From contig LXQE01000029.1 of assembly GCA_003326195.1 (NCBI GenBank), positions 244,072-308,071 of the forward strand: a stretch of 64,000 nt of DNA. Direction: 5' to 3'. Positions 9,410-18,203 of this stretch are shown piece by piece; the first letter of the stretch is position 1; each line of letters starts with the position of its first letter. This DNA is from Nostoc punctiforme NIES-2108. GTDB taxonomy: Bacteria; Cyanobacteriota; Cyanobacteriia; Cyanobacteriales; Nostocaceae. The translations under genes were made by a program, and so were the position numbers. The notes under the pieces were generated by a model. The model made no database searches. It was not told the DNA's origin and worked only from the letters and a program-made list of their open reading frames with translations.

Positions 9410-9983
9410 TTTTTCTATGCATCCTAGTAAATTACTTGATATATTAGCCTTTTTCCAAATGTAATCAAAAAAATAAATTTTTACAAGTTGATATTTTAAG
9501 AACGAGAATCTATCTCAAAATTATTGCTAAATATATTTGTTATCTTTTGGTTAAAATTAAGATTTATAATCTTCTAAAGATAGCGCTAATGGTTCTGAAT
9601 TGTATAGAATAATCTCAGATATAACTTTTGTTCGTAGTAAGCGATTTATCGCTCTGTATAAAAACTTAGAGGGTTACAGCCGCTAATTACGAGCTTTAAT
9701 TTAGTTAAGCTCTTATACTTGCATCAAGCCAACAATCACCATCTTGCGAATATACAGCGGATTTAAGTCTGCTCAATTACATAACTTGCGTCTCAAAGCT
9801 AGACATCAAGTCTTTTTGATTGCTGAATTATGATGTAGTAAATAATTTACAATCCAACTGGTGTAGAGATGGAACTTTCTTGGGTAACAAGTGTCTATCT
9901 AGCTATTCTCAGGGAAAATTTACTTGAAGTTTGAAAGTTAATCGAATACCCTAATCTAGTAGACAATTTTTTCAAGGAAATCT
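9410..9983. other. AT-rich intergenic region between divergent genes
   Basis: About 570 bp between the divergent zinc ATPase and the exported Cys protein. It must hold both promoters, but no clear hexamer pair, operator or hairpin stands out. No coding potential or recognisable repeat seen. Confidence 0.5.
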
Positions 9984-10364
9984 ATGAACAAAAAAATTCT
10001 CCTGAATTTGCTTTCCACTTCCTCAATTTTTGTGTCGATGATGTCTACGCTGGTGGCATTTCATCCTGCCCATGCTAGTGGTAGCATTACACAGCGATTA
10101 CTACACACACAAGACGGTCGTACCTGTATCACTAACCCACATGGTGGGCAAGATTTTGTGTGCATTCGAGATTCAGAGAGAAAACGTCCATATACCTCTA
10201 AAAGTTCCTCAACAATTGTCACATCAGTATCAGATAAGAATATTGCGATGTTGAACTTTACTGAAGAGGAAAGCGATGCTGCAATTAGAGTATTTGGTTG
10301 CGACTGTCCATTATGTATAAATTCTTTGCGTCAGTTGCAGGGTACTGGAAACTTGGTGTACTAA
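9984..10364 (+). CDS. Small exported protein with C-x-C-x2-C tail
   Basis: 126 residues with a signal peptide ending at PAHA-S near residue 32. The mature ~94 residues have two Cys in CITNPHGGQDFVC and a C-terminal motif FGCDCPLCINSLRQLQG (Cys106, Cys108, Cys111) before the end at LVY. The closely spaced Cys could bind a metal or form disulfides. AAGGAAATCT precedes the ATG as a ribosome site. It is divergent from a zinc-type ATPase, which makes a metal link conceivable but unproven. No known domain recognised. Confidence 0.75.
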   Translation: MNKKILLNLLSTSSIFVSMMSTLVAFHPAHASGSITQRLLHTQDGRTCITNPHGGQDFVCIRDSERKRPYTSKSSSTIVTSVSDKNIAMLNFTEEESDAAIRVFGCDCPLCINSLRQLQGTGNLVY

Positions 10365-10406
10365 GATTGAATAGCGCTGATAGCGACTATAACTTTTGTT
10401 AGATAC

Positions 10407-10422
10407 ACGTGATTAATCACGT
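10407..10422. repeat. Perfect 16-bp palindrome, ACGTGATTAATCACGT
   Basis: Self-complementary and related in core to the GACGCGATTAATCGCGTC palindromes at 18184-18201 and 26545-26562. It lies 43 bp after the stop of the exported Cys protein. Confidence 0.6.
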
Positions 10423-10598
10423 ATAAAAGATATACGAAACCAAAGAAGCATTTTTAACTACGTACCATTACTATTATTTGGCCACATGCAAATTGATTGT
10501 TAGGGCGATTTATAGGGGCAATTCATGAATTGCCTCTACAGCGCCTTTTTTTGTGTAAGGCTGAGAGAAAAAGACGCACAGAAATTGCCACGTCCTAT

Positions 10599-13274
10599 TT
10601 ATTCAACCACCTCATTCACAGGGAATCTATCAATCAACTGCATCGCCCGATAGGCATTACGCTGGAAAGAGTCTGGCAAATGGGGAATGTGGGGTATCTG
10701 CGACAATAAATCCAAAGTTCGGCGTAAAATTCTCACCACATCGCCTTCATCCAAGGTAGTGTTCTCGCAGAGTTCAATCCACTCCATTCCCAGCGCCCAT
10801 TGTTCGACTATGGCAATTAACTCAAATTCCAACCATATAGGCAGCGCTACGTTATACCGCCGTTGTCGTTGGAACATTTGGTGGCGAATTCCCCGCAATT
10901 TTTTCAATGCTTCTGCCACTTCATTACTAAGGTCAAAGTTAACCTTGCTATCTGGACGGGGGGTTTCCATCACTAAAGCCGCTGCTGCTGCTGCTAAATG
11001 GTGCGGGTCTAAGTTGTCCAATTCACCACTAGCGAATACTAAACCCAGCCACAATTCATTTTCCCCTCGAATGGCGGCAGCGATTCGCCCTAATTGTGTG
11101 GGGACTAAGTTATCCAAAGCGTCAAAATGTTGCAGAATGGCGATTAAATTGAGAAATTCTTCCCAATGACGTTGTGACTGTTGCTCTACTTGCCCTTGCA
11201 ACTGTTCGAGTTCGGCTTCTAATTCGACATAGCGGGCCCGACGCTTGAAAAGCGTTGCGGCATTGCCTGATTGATGTAGGGGATGAGCTTCTAATTGCTC
11301 TTGGATGGCGGTAACGTGACTGAGTTGTTCCGCTACTTCTGGTGCTAGATGCAAAGATTCTATCGGATTAGGAATACGCACAGCGATCGCAAAGCTTTCT
11401 TCGTTACCACGGCGCGATTGTCCTGGCTTCAAAGGCATTTCTGGCGGTGGTAGTACATTAGGCGGCACCTCTATTCGCGGTAGTTCGGCATACAAATCGA
11501 CTACATCCCCTGTAGTTGCCACATACCAGCGGTTATCGTGTCCTAAGCATACCAAGTAAGGAGCTTGACCAGAACCAGGCGATTTTCCTACTAAAACTGC
11601 CGTTACCGGGGAAGACACTGTGATATTTTTGCCCTTGAGACTCAACAGAGTTCCTGACACTGCAAAGCCCAACATCATCACCAATTCTTCTTGGCGGTTT
11701 TCCTGTGCTTGCTCTTGCAAGGTTTTCAATATCTGGCGTTCCACCTTCAGGCGTTGCCGCAATTTTTCATAAACAGCCAGTTCATTTTCATTAACTGCGG
11801 CGATTTGTTCATGAAGTTGAGCTAATTGGGTTTGCAATTCGGCAATCTCATCGTATTCTGGCCGTAAATGCAAGGTCGCCATGTACTGCCCAAAACTGCG
11901 CTCTATCAGTTCCCTGGTTTGCTCTAGGGTGTGGGTTTGCAACAAGTTGAGTACCATGCCATAACTGGGCGTAAATTGGCTTACTAGTGGGTCTGGCTTG
12001 GATGTTCCCAAATAGGCTGCTTCTTTGGCTCCTTCAAAGGGAGTTTGAACTGTCACCACATGACCTTGTTTATCCATCCCCCGGCGGCCTGCTCGTCCCG
12101 CCATTTGCAAGAATTCGGAAGCGTTCAATAGGCGGTGTCCGGTGTCAGTCCGTTTAGAAAGGGTAGAAATTACCGTTGTTCGGGCGGGCATATTAATTCC
12201 CGCTGCTAGTGTCTCGGTGGCAAATACTACTTTAATCAGCCCTTGCTGAAATAGTTCTTCTACCAGTGCTTTCCAAGCAGGTAAAATTCCAGCGTGGTGA
12301 GCAGCAATTCCTCGGTACAGGGGGGCAATTTGTCCAGAACGCCCTGCTTCGGGATTGCGAGCTAAAAAGTCATCAATCTGTTCGCGTAAAATTTGGGACT
12401 CTTCACTATTTACCAGCCATAAATCTCCCACTTCCGCCACCGCTTTATCACATCCCCGGCGGCTGAAGATGAAGTAAATCGCTGGTAGCATATCCCGTTG
12501 CTCTAACTGGCTCAAGGTATAAATTATACCGGGAGCCTCCGGTCTGCCATTTCTCCCTCTGTCCCTTTCTCCCCCTTTTCCCTTCTTCTTCTGAAGTCGG
12601 GGGTTAATTTTGGTTTTGCTATCATTTAGCAGGGGAAATAACCCTTTGGGATTGCAAAAGTGAAATTCTAAAGGAACTGGGCGAAAGTCGGAGTAAATCA
12701 GGTCTGTTGGGCCGTGAACGCGATTTAGCCAATCGGTGAGTTGATCGCTATTGGCAACCGTTGCTGAGAGGGCTGCCAGTTGCACTTCACGGGGACAATA
12801 GATGATTGATTCTTCCCAAACAGTACCGCGCTGGCGATCGTTCATGTAGTGGCATTCATCAAGTATCACCGCTTCAACGTCTACTAATGAGATGCCGATT
12901 TGCCCAATGGGTGTACCATAGAGCATATTTCGGAAAATTTCTGTGGTCATTACCAAAATCGGTGCATCCCTGTGAATGGAAGCATCTCCAGTTAATAGCC
13001 CGACTCGATCAAACCCGAATTTTTCTCGAAAGTCACGTAATTTTTGATTCGACAGCGCCTTCAGGGGAGTAGTGTAAAACACACGTTTTCCTCGCGCTAG
13101 GGCGCGATAAATGGCGTATTCCCCAACTAATGTTTTGCCCGAACCTGTGGGGGCACATACGACTACGGAGCGTCCAGCGTTCAGGGACGCGATCGCTTCT
13201 TTTTGAAACTGATCCAGATCAAAGGGAAATATAAACCCTAAGTCAAGTTCTGGAGACGGTGCAGGATAATTCAC
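10599..13274 (-). CDS. Ski2/Mtr4-like DExH-box RNA helicase
   Basis: 891 residues. Walker A APTGSGKT (~43-50), motif Ib TTPLKALSNQK, motif II DECH (in ILDECHYMND), motif III LSATVAN, motif VI QMAGRAGRRGMD, and a C-terminal helical DSHCT-like region with TPRPDSKVNFDL-type segments. This is the Ski2-like superfamily 2 helicase conserved in cyanobacteria and chloroplasts (ISE2 relatives), acting on RNA. A low-complexity basic insertion (KKKGKGGERDRGRNGR, near residues 225-245; DNA about 12540-12600) lies between the two helicase lobes. Monocistronic; the nearest minus-strand neighbour, proC, lies further downstream in coordinate. Confidence 0.88.
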   Translation of the reverse strand: MNYPAPSPELDLGFIFPFDLDQFQKEAIASLNAGRSVVVCAPTGSGKTLVGEYAIYRALARGKRVFYTTPLKALSNQKLRDFREKFGFDRVGLLTGDASIHRDAPILVMTTEIFRNMLYGTPIGQIGISLVDVEAVILDECHYMNDRQRGTVWEESIIYCPREVQLAALSATVANSDQLTDWLNRVHGPTDLIYSDFRPVPLEFHFCNPKGLFPLLNDSKTKINPRLQKKKGKGGERDRGRNGRPEAPGIIYTLSQLEQRDMLPAIYFIFSRRGCDKAVAEVGDLWLVNSEESQILREQIDDFLARNPEAGRSGQIAPLYRGIAAHHAGILPAWKALVEELFQQGLIKVVFATETLAAGINMPARTTVISTLSKRTDTGHRLLNASEFLQMAGRAGRRGMDKQGHVVTVQTPFEGAKEAAYLGTSKPDPLVSQFTPSYGMVLNLLQTHTLEQTRELIERSFGQYMATLHLRPEYDEIAELQTQLAQLHEQIAAVNENELAVYEKLRQRLKVERQILKTLQEQAQENRQEELVMMLGFAVSGTLLSLKGKNITVSSPVTAVLVGKSPGSGQAPYLVCLGHDNRWYVATTGDVVDLYAELPRIEVPPNVLPPPEMPLKPGQSRRGNEESFAIAVRIPNPIESLHLAPEVAEQLSHVTAIQEQLEAHPLHQSGNAATLFKRRARYVELEAELEQLQGQVEQQSQRHWEEFLNLIAILQHFDALDNLVPTQLGRIAAAIRGENELWLGLVFASGELDNLDPHHLAAAAAALVMETPRPDSKVNFDLSNEVAEALKKLRGIRHQMFQRQRRYNVALPIWLEFELIAIVEQWALGMEWIELCENTTLDEGDVVRILRRTLDLLSQIPHIPHLPDSFQRNAYRAMQLIDRFPVNEVVE

Positions 13275-13317
13275 TCAATCACATTTGCAACCAGATTGTT
13301 TACTATACTAACGAGTC

Positions 13318-13406
13318 TTTTGTCAACTTCGTCATTAGTCATTTGTCATTGGTCATTAGTCATAAGTTTTTTACAAAGGCTAAAGGACAAATGACAAAGG
13401 ACTCTT
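13318..13406. repeat. Heptad repeats (GTCATTA/GTCATTT type)
   Basis: Degenerate tandem 7-mers GTCATTA-GTCATTT-GTCATTG-GTCATTA, followed by the complementary orientation (ACAAATGACAAAGGAC). The two orientations can pair, so the transcript downstream of proC may fold into a long hairpin. Confidence 0.85.
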
Positions 13407-13409
13407 AAA

Positions 13410-14228
13410 TTATTTTCCCAGCTCTTGCGATCGCTCTGTGGCAGCTTTGACTGCTTCAATTAAAGCGGAACGAAATCCTGCCTGTTCTAGCTTGGCAATT
13501 CCCGCAATGGTTGTACCACCGGGACTGGTAACGCGATCTTTGAGTTCTGCTGGGTGCATTTTGGTTTCATGTAACAGTTTTGCTGTTCCCAGTACGGTTT
13601 GCAAGGCTAGTTGATTGGCAATCGCTCTAGGTAAACCTGCGGCGACTCCGCCATCTGCAAGTGCTTCTACTAACAGTGCCACGTAAGCGGGGCCACTCCC
13701 AGATAGCCCTGTAACTGCATCCATCAGCGCTTCTGACACTTCTACAACTTCACCCACAGCAGAAAAAACTTGCTGTGCTATTTGGTAATGCTTGGCATTG
13801 GTATATGCACCTAAACAAATCGCGGTAACTCCTGCTCCCACCGTTGCTGGGGTGTTGGGCATTGCTCTAATCACTGGCAATTGCACAAATGCAGCTTCTA
13901 GCTGACTTAAGGGCACACCTGCCAAAATAGAAATGATTAGAGGTGTATGTTCTCTATTAAGAATATCAATATCTGCTAATTCTTGAGCGATCGCACTAAA
14001 CACCTGCGGTTTCACTGCCAAAAATAGAACTTCTTTTGCTTCAGTGAAAACCTGGCTATTATCTGTCGTCACAGCAACACCGTATTGCTGTTTTAAAAAA
14101 TCTAGGCGTGAAGATAGCGGTTCGCTAACTATGACTTCTGATGATTGATAAATTCCACGCACAATAAGGCGGGATAAGAGCGCTTCTCCCATTACCCCAC
14201 CACCAATTAAGCCAAATTTTATAGTCAT
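13410..14228 (-). CDS. proC: Pyrroline-5-carboxylate reductase
   Basis: 272 residues, normal length. Reduces 1-pyrroline-5-carboxylate to proline with NAD(P)H. N-terminal Rossmann motif GLIGGGVMGEAL (residues 6-17), then FLAVKPQV, RAMPNTPATVGAG, and the C-terminal signature DAVTGLSGSGPAYV...LKDRVTSPGGTTIAG that forms the dimeric active site. Last gene of the minus-strand pipX-pipY-sepF-proC run; heptad repeats lie on both sides (13318-13406, 14222-14340), so read-through from sepF must cross a repeat. Confidence 0.97.
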   Translation of the reverse strand: MTIKFGLIGGGVMGEALLSRLIVRGIYQSSEVIVSEPLSSRLDFLKQQYGVAVTTDNSQVFTEAKEVLFLAVKPQVFSAIAQELADIDILNREHTPLIISILAGVPLSQLEAAFVQLPVIRAMPNTPATVGAGVTAICLGAYTNAKHYQIAQQVFSAVGEVVEVSEALMDAVTGLSGSGPAYVALLVEALADGGVAAGLPRAIANQLALQTVLGTAKLLHETKMHPAELKDRVTSPGGTTIAGIAKLEQAGFRSALIEAVKAATERSQELGK

Positions 14229-14340
14229 TAGTCATTAGTCATTAGTCATTGGTCATTAGTCATTAGTCGTTTGTCATTTGTCACCATGAGCAAAACCCAG
14301 GACAAATGACAAAGGACAAAGGACAAAGGACTAAATACTA
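14222..14340. repeat. Heptad repeats with opposing arms between sepF and proC
   Basis: GTCATTA heptads (from the proC start codon to ~14282) and then GACAAAT/GACAAAG heptads (~14300-14330). The arms are complementary, giving a potential long hairpin in the sepF-proC transcript. The repeat abuts and slightly overlaps the proC start. Confidence 0.85.
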
Positions 14341-14348
14341 ATTTAACT

Positions 14349-14951
14349 TTATTGTGCCATCCGGTTAGTTTCGTTGCCCCAGGTTTGATTTGGAGTACCT
14401 GTAGGACGAGAGGGACGTACTGGTGGTTGTGGTACTTCATGAAGAACCCCACCTTGGGTACTAACTTGGACGCAACTTGGTGTAAACAAAAAGATGCTTT
14501 CTCCGATGCGCTCTTGATGTCCATCTAATGCGTAAGTACCACCTGCAACAAAATCTACTGCTCGTTGAGCTTGATCGGGATCCATGATTGTCAGATTTAA
14601 TACCACTGACTTGCGTTCGCGCAACGCTTGAATTGCCTGGGGCATTTCTTCAAAGGTGCGTGGTTCGAGTACTAAAACTTCCGAAATTCCGTTAATTGCT
14701 CCTGGCATACCAATCACATTCCCCATTGGCTTTTGACCTGCTGTCATATCATCTCCCATTGTAGGCACTGGTTCCCGCCAGCGTCGATTTTGAGCGGCTG
14801 GACTCTCTTGTGGTGCTGGCTGGGGATTTTCTTGCTGATACAGATTTTGATAATTATTATTATCTGTTTCTGGTTCTTCTTCGTAATACTCGTATTCTAC
14901 TTGCTCATTTAGACCCACAAAGTCTCTGAGTTTGGAAAAAATGTTGTTCAT
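14349..14951 (-). CDS. sepF: Cell division protein SepF (Cdv2)
   Basis: 200 residues. The N-terminal [14 protein letters not shown] is the amphipathic membrane-binding helix, followed by an acidic/Gln-rich linker (20-90). The SepF core (~95-180) has [53 protein letters not shown]...[12 protein letters not shown]. SepF tethers FtsZ to the membrane at the septum. A Pro-rich tail ends the protein. Downstream of pipY with a 385-bp gap. Confidence 0.96.
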   Translation of the reverse strand: MNNIFSKLRDFVGLNEQVEYEYYEEEPETDNNNYQNLYQQENPQPAPQESPAAQNRRWREPVPTMGDDMTAGQKPMGNVIGMPGAINGISEVLVLEPRTFEEMPQAIQALRERKSVVLNLTIMDPDQAQRAVDFVAGGTYALDGHQERIGESIFLFTPSCVQVSTQGGVLHEVPQPPVRPSRPTGTPNQTWGNETNRMAQ

Positions 14952-15336
14952 TGTGTGTGTACTCTCCTGGTGCGAATAGCCTGTATTGACTTGGCTGAGG
15001 ATTAGTTGAGCTAAGAGCGATGCCTAAGGCGGTAAACTACGCTACATCGGTGGATACTTCAGCAAGTGTATTGCTATTTGTAGCTCATACTACGGATTTT
15101 GGCGATGAACTGACACTTATTGGAAAGGTCTGTGCATCGCCTAAACATAATAATGAGTCAAAATTATATCCTAAGGTTTAACCGAAGGAAACTTCTTTAT
15201 ACCCCATTTTCTCTTAGCGATTGCTTTTGTCAATACTATATCCTTTGTTTCGGATTGCACCAGTCTGTGACAAAATTCTTGTCAACAAATCCTTAGCTTC
15301 TATTAATACTGGCCTGCAAGACTGATGATTAATCGG
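14952..15336. other. Intergenic region between pipY and sepF
   Basis: 385 bp. No open frame and no clear hairpin terminator; it probably carries the sepF promoter on the minus strand (CCAGGAGAG ribosome site directly before the ATG). A GCGATGCCTAAGGCGG-type dispersed repeat fragment occurs near 15018. Confidence 0.45.
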
Positions 15337-16005
15337 CTAAGAGCGATCGCCAAACAAGATTGTTCCTAATCGTACCATCGTTGCGCCTGCTTGCACTGCC
15401 AGTTCGTAGTCGCCTGACATACCCATAGATAGGTGCTGCATTTTAATATGCGACCAATTTTGCTCCTGGATTTCTTTTGCCAACTCACGATTGCGATTAA
15501 ACACACTGAGAATTTCGGAATCATTTAATCCTGAAGGCGGAATTGTCATCAAACCTTGAATTTGTAAACTTTTGTATTGATTGAGTGTGGGTAAATCAGC
15601 CAAAAGTTCTGGCACACTCCAACCAGACTTATTGGGATCAGGGAGAATTTTCACTTGCAGGCAAACCTGGGGACTCACTCCTAGCTGTTGCGCCAATTGG
15701 TCTAAGCGCTGTGCCAGCTTCAAATTATCCACAGAGTGAATCCAAAGGAAATGCTCGATGGCTTTTTTGGCTTTATTGCTTTGCAAATGTCCAATAAAGT
15801 GCCAGGTAATATCCGGTAAGTCTTGCAACTCGGCTTGTTTGCTGGCAGCTTCTTGGATGCGACTTTCCCCAAAATCACGAATTCCTGCGTTGTATGCAGA
15901 CCGAATGGCCTGGGCAGAAACTTGCTTGCTAACAGCAATCAATTTAACTGAATTTGGCAGTGAGGAACGAATGGAAAGAATACGTTCGGAAATCGAACTG
16001 TTCAT
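15337..16005 (-). CDS. pipY: PLP-binding protein PipY (YggS family)
   Basis: 222 residues. A TIM-barrel pyridoxal-phosphate homeostasis protein with the PLP lysine region KLIAVSKQV near residue 27, the DFGESRIQEA motif, WHFIGHLQSNKAKK and the C-terminal SMGMSGDYELAVQAGATMVRLGTILFG phosphate-binding region. In Synechococcus elongatus the pipX-pipY pair is an operon; here pipY overlaps the end of pipX by 4 bp, so the two are translationally coupled. It has no known enzymatic reaction and buffers PLP and amino/keto acid pools. Confidence 0.95.
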   Translation of the reverse strand: MNSSISERILSIRSSLPNSVKLIAVSKQVSAQAIRSAYNAGIRDFGESRIQEAASKQAELQDLPDITWHFIGHLQSNKAKKAIEHFLWIHSVDNLKLAQRLDQLAQQLGVSPQVCLQVKILPDPNKSGWSVPELLADLPTLNQYKSLQIQGLMTIPPSGLNDSEILSVFNRNRELAKEIQEQNWSHIKMQHLSMGMSGDYELAVQAGATMVRLGTILFGDRS

Positions 16006-16280
16006 TGGAAGGTGCGCTGGAAAACACTCTGAAGCTGATCGTACTCCTGAGAATGCCCACTGCGCCGCAGGGTACGTAAGCGATTTTCCAACATCATTCT
16101 CGCCTCAGTACGTCCTAGAGACTGGAATTTAACACCTTTAACGTCATTTGCCACCAAAAAAAATAAGCGTTGGGCATAAAGTGTGGTGAACAAATCCTGG
16201 TTCTCATCAACCATACAGATTTTGTAGAGTAAACCCCAAGTTGGATGGTTTATGTAAGTTTCTGCGTTTTCTGGATTCAT
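16002..16280 (-). CDS. pipX: PipX, PII-interacting NtcA coactivator
   Basis: 92 residues, full length. Begins MNPENAETYINHPTWGLLYKIC and continues with LYAQRLFFLVANDVKG, the Tudor-like N-terminal domain that binds either PII (GlnB) or NtcA, followed by two C-terminal helices (GRTEARMMLENRLRTLRR). When 2-oxoglutarate is high PipX leaves PII and coactivates NtcA. This is relevant here because glnA at 56790-58211 has an NtcA-type promoter. The stop overlaps the pipY start. Confidence 0.96.
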   Translation of the reverse strand: MNPENAETYINHPTWGLLYKICMVDENQDLFTTLYAQRLFFLVANDVKGVKFQSLGRTEARMMLENRLRTLRRSGHSQEYDQLQSVFQRTFQ

Positions 16281-17099
16281 TTAAGAGTCAAGGTGTAATC
16301 AAGGTGGAAGTATATATATCTTTTCGCAGTGAATTCCAAACATTCAGACGATAATACCAACATTCGTCAGAATATTTGGTTAAAATGCGAAGCTGCGGTT
16401 ACGAAGACCTTGATCTAGTTCCTAATGGGCAGATGAAGCTAGTGGTAGTGAAGCGCAATGGTACAACAGAAGCCGCGAAGCGTAGATTCAAAGAGTAGAG
16501 GCTGTTTGACAAATATCACCATCTGCTTTGGTGACTTCAATTTACTAATTTGTAGGGACAAGGCACAAAATATTCCCGATCCTTTGGTTGAAAGTTCGAC
16601 GTGGGAAGGAAAAACACCCTTTGAAATTCCCAACGGCAACGACGAATTTTTCAACTTCTTTCCATACTGCCACAACTGTCGCCCAATGGCACAAAATTGG
16701 GGAGTAGGGAGTGGGTACTGGAAAGAAAACTATCATTTATGCAAAAGGTCTATTGATTATCCAGTATTTTCAGTGGTGGAATTTGTGCCTGAGCATTGTG
16801 CAGAGATTCATAAGGATACTCGGTCAAAAATCTTAAGATTAGTTTTTAGTGTTCGCGCAACGCTGGTTAATACCTAAAATCTACAGGAAATGCTAGGGGA
16901 TCAATTTTATAACTGGGTAGCTACTCAAATTACCCTACCATATTGTTACCTATAGCTCAATACTTTTCGGTTAAGGCAAGAGACGCGATGAATAGCCGTC
17001 TCTACAATAATCAGTCTTTGGTAGAGACGGCAATTTAATGTTTTACTTCTGACTCCTGAATTCTGCTGTATTACCTCTTACCATTTTCTCAGTGCAAAA
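16281..17099. other. Non-coding region between ecfT and pipX with a hairpin
   Basis: About 820 bp. Reading frames on both strands at 16440-16880 overlap each other, lack homology-like features and are judged spurious. GCCGTCTCTAC (16995-17005) and GTAGAGACGGC (17021-17031) form an 11-bp stem, a dispersed cyanobacterial repeat that could terminate or stabilise the ecfT transcript. The pipX promoter must lie just right of 16280. Confidence 0.5.
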
Positions 17100-18017
17100 T
17101 TACGCCTGAGTTCCTATAGCTAGTCGTATTCCCCAGAATAAGATTAAAGTTGCGATCGCCAGCCAGTCACGCCCTTTTAATCGTAAGTCGTGCCACTGCA
17201 CTCGATGCTCATTGGGACTGGTAAAACCCCGCACCATCATGGCATTTGCCATTTGATCGGCTCGTAAGAGCAGATTTTCTAAAAGTCTCTCTGCGACTGT
17301 CATCCAAACCTTGAATGCTCCTTTTAATCCCAGCTTTTTCCAATTAATTGCCCTTGTCATCACAGAGCGAAATAAGTTTTGCACTTCTTCTAAAACCAGG
17401 GGAATAAAGCGCAAGGACAAGGTTAAAGTCAAAGCAATTTCTGTGACGGGCAACTTGAAGCGGCGCAAGGGTTGCATTAGGCTTTCTATGCCAGATGTGA
17501 TTTCTTCTGGTGCAGTTGTCAGCAGATATAGATTGGTGCTGTAAATGACGGTAAAGATAAGTGTACTTAGGCGTACTGCCAAACTCAAGGAGTAGCGAGT
17601 CACTTTAACCGGGCCTTTGTGAAATAGCACGTAGCTGTATGCTTTTTTTTCAGCTGCTGGCTCTTTAATATTATTAGAGTTTGCTTGCTGGGTTAAGATT
17701 TGTTCATTAGCTGGCAGACGTGACTGATAATCTACACCCAGACCATCAGGACTGATGGCTGCGATCGCTAAGACAAAAAAGGATAGCATTAATAGCCAAC
17801 CCATTTGCTGCTGCCATACACGTCGAGGAATTCTGGCAATCAAGGTGGCAAGAATCAATACTACCACCAGCAACACCCGCCAATTGTTGTTGGCTAAAAC
17901 ATAACTTGTTAAAAAGCTCATCAACCAGGCGAACTTGACTCGCGGATCGATTTTATGCAGCCAAGTTTGGGGTTGTTCTAAATAAAGTCCAAGTGGCAGC
18001 GATCGCAATAAATCCAT
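17100..18017 (-). CDS. EcfT/CbiQ-family energy-coupling transporter permease
   Basis: 305 residues with about five to six membrane helices (e.g. VLLVVVLILATLIA, LLMLSFFVLAIAAIS) and the C-terminal coupling helices containing ENLLLRADQMANAMMVRGF, which includes the A-x3-RG motif that contacts the ECF ATPase. EcfT is the transmembrane coupling subunit of ECF vitamin/metal uptake systems. No S-component or ATPase is adjacent. A linker insertion (~105-135) sits between helices. Lies 187 bp after der, same strand. Confidence 0.85.
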   Translation of the reverse strand: MDLLRSLPLGLYLEQPQTWLHKIDPRVKFAWLMSFLTSYVLANNNWRVLLVVVLILATLIARIPRRVWQQQMGWLLMLSFFVLAIAAISPDGLGVDYQSRLPANEQILTQQANSNNIKEPAAEKKAYSYVLFHKGPVKVTRYSLSLAVRLSTLIFTVIYSTNLYLLTTAPEEITSGIESLMQPLRRFKLPVTEIALTLTLSLRFIPLVLEEVQNLFRSVMTRAINWKKLGLKGAFKVWMTVAERLLENLLLRADQMANAMMVRGFTSPNEHRVQWHDLRLKGRDWLAIATLILFWGIRLAIGTQA

Positions 18018-18183
18018 TTTAGAGTTACGAGTGAGAAATGAAGAGTTAGGAGTTTTGACTTTAACTCATAACTTTTACCTTATGCCGCTATCAACTTGAG
18101 TTTGATAGGGTTCTATAATTAGCAAGTTTGGCTTTAACTCATAACTCTTGTAAAAACGCGATTAATTGCATCTCTCTTGTACA

Positions 18184-18201
18184 GACGCGATTCATCGCGT
18201 C
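18184..18201. repeat. Palindrome GACGCGATTCATCGCGTC
   Basis: Arms GACGCGAT/ATCGCGTC, two bases from the der stop codon. Same family as 26545-26562 and 10407-10422. Confidence 0.65.
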
Positions 18202-18203
18202 TC

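Noticed and set aside
13318..14340. Heptad repeats near proC as CRISPR or attachment site
   Set aside because: 7-bp period, degenerate, dispersed at many gene gaps; a general feature of this genome.
16439..16877. Overlapping reading frames on both strands (63 to 139 residues)
   Set aside because: They shadow each other, have no ribosome site, no domain and unusual residue composition; best read as non-coding.
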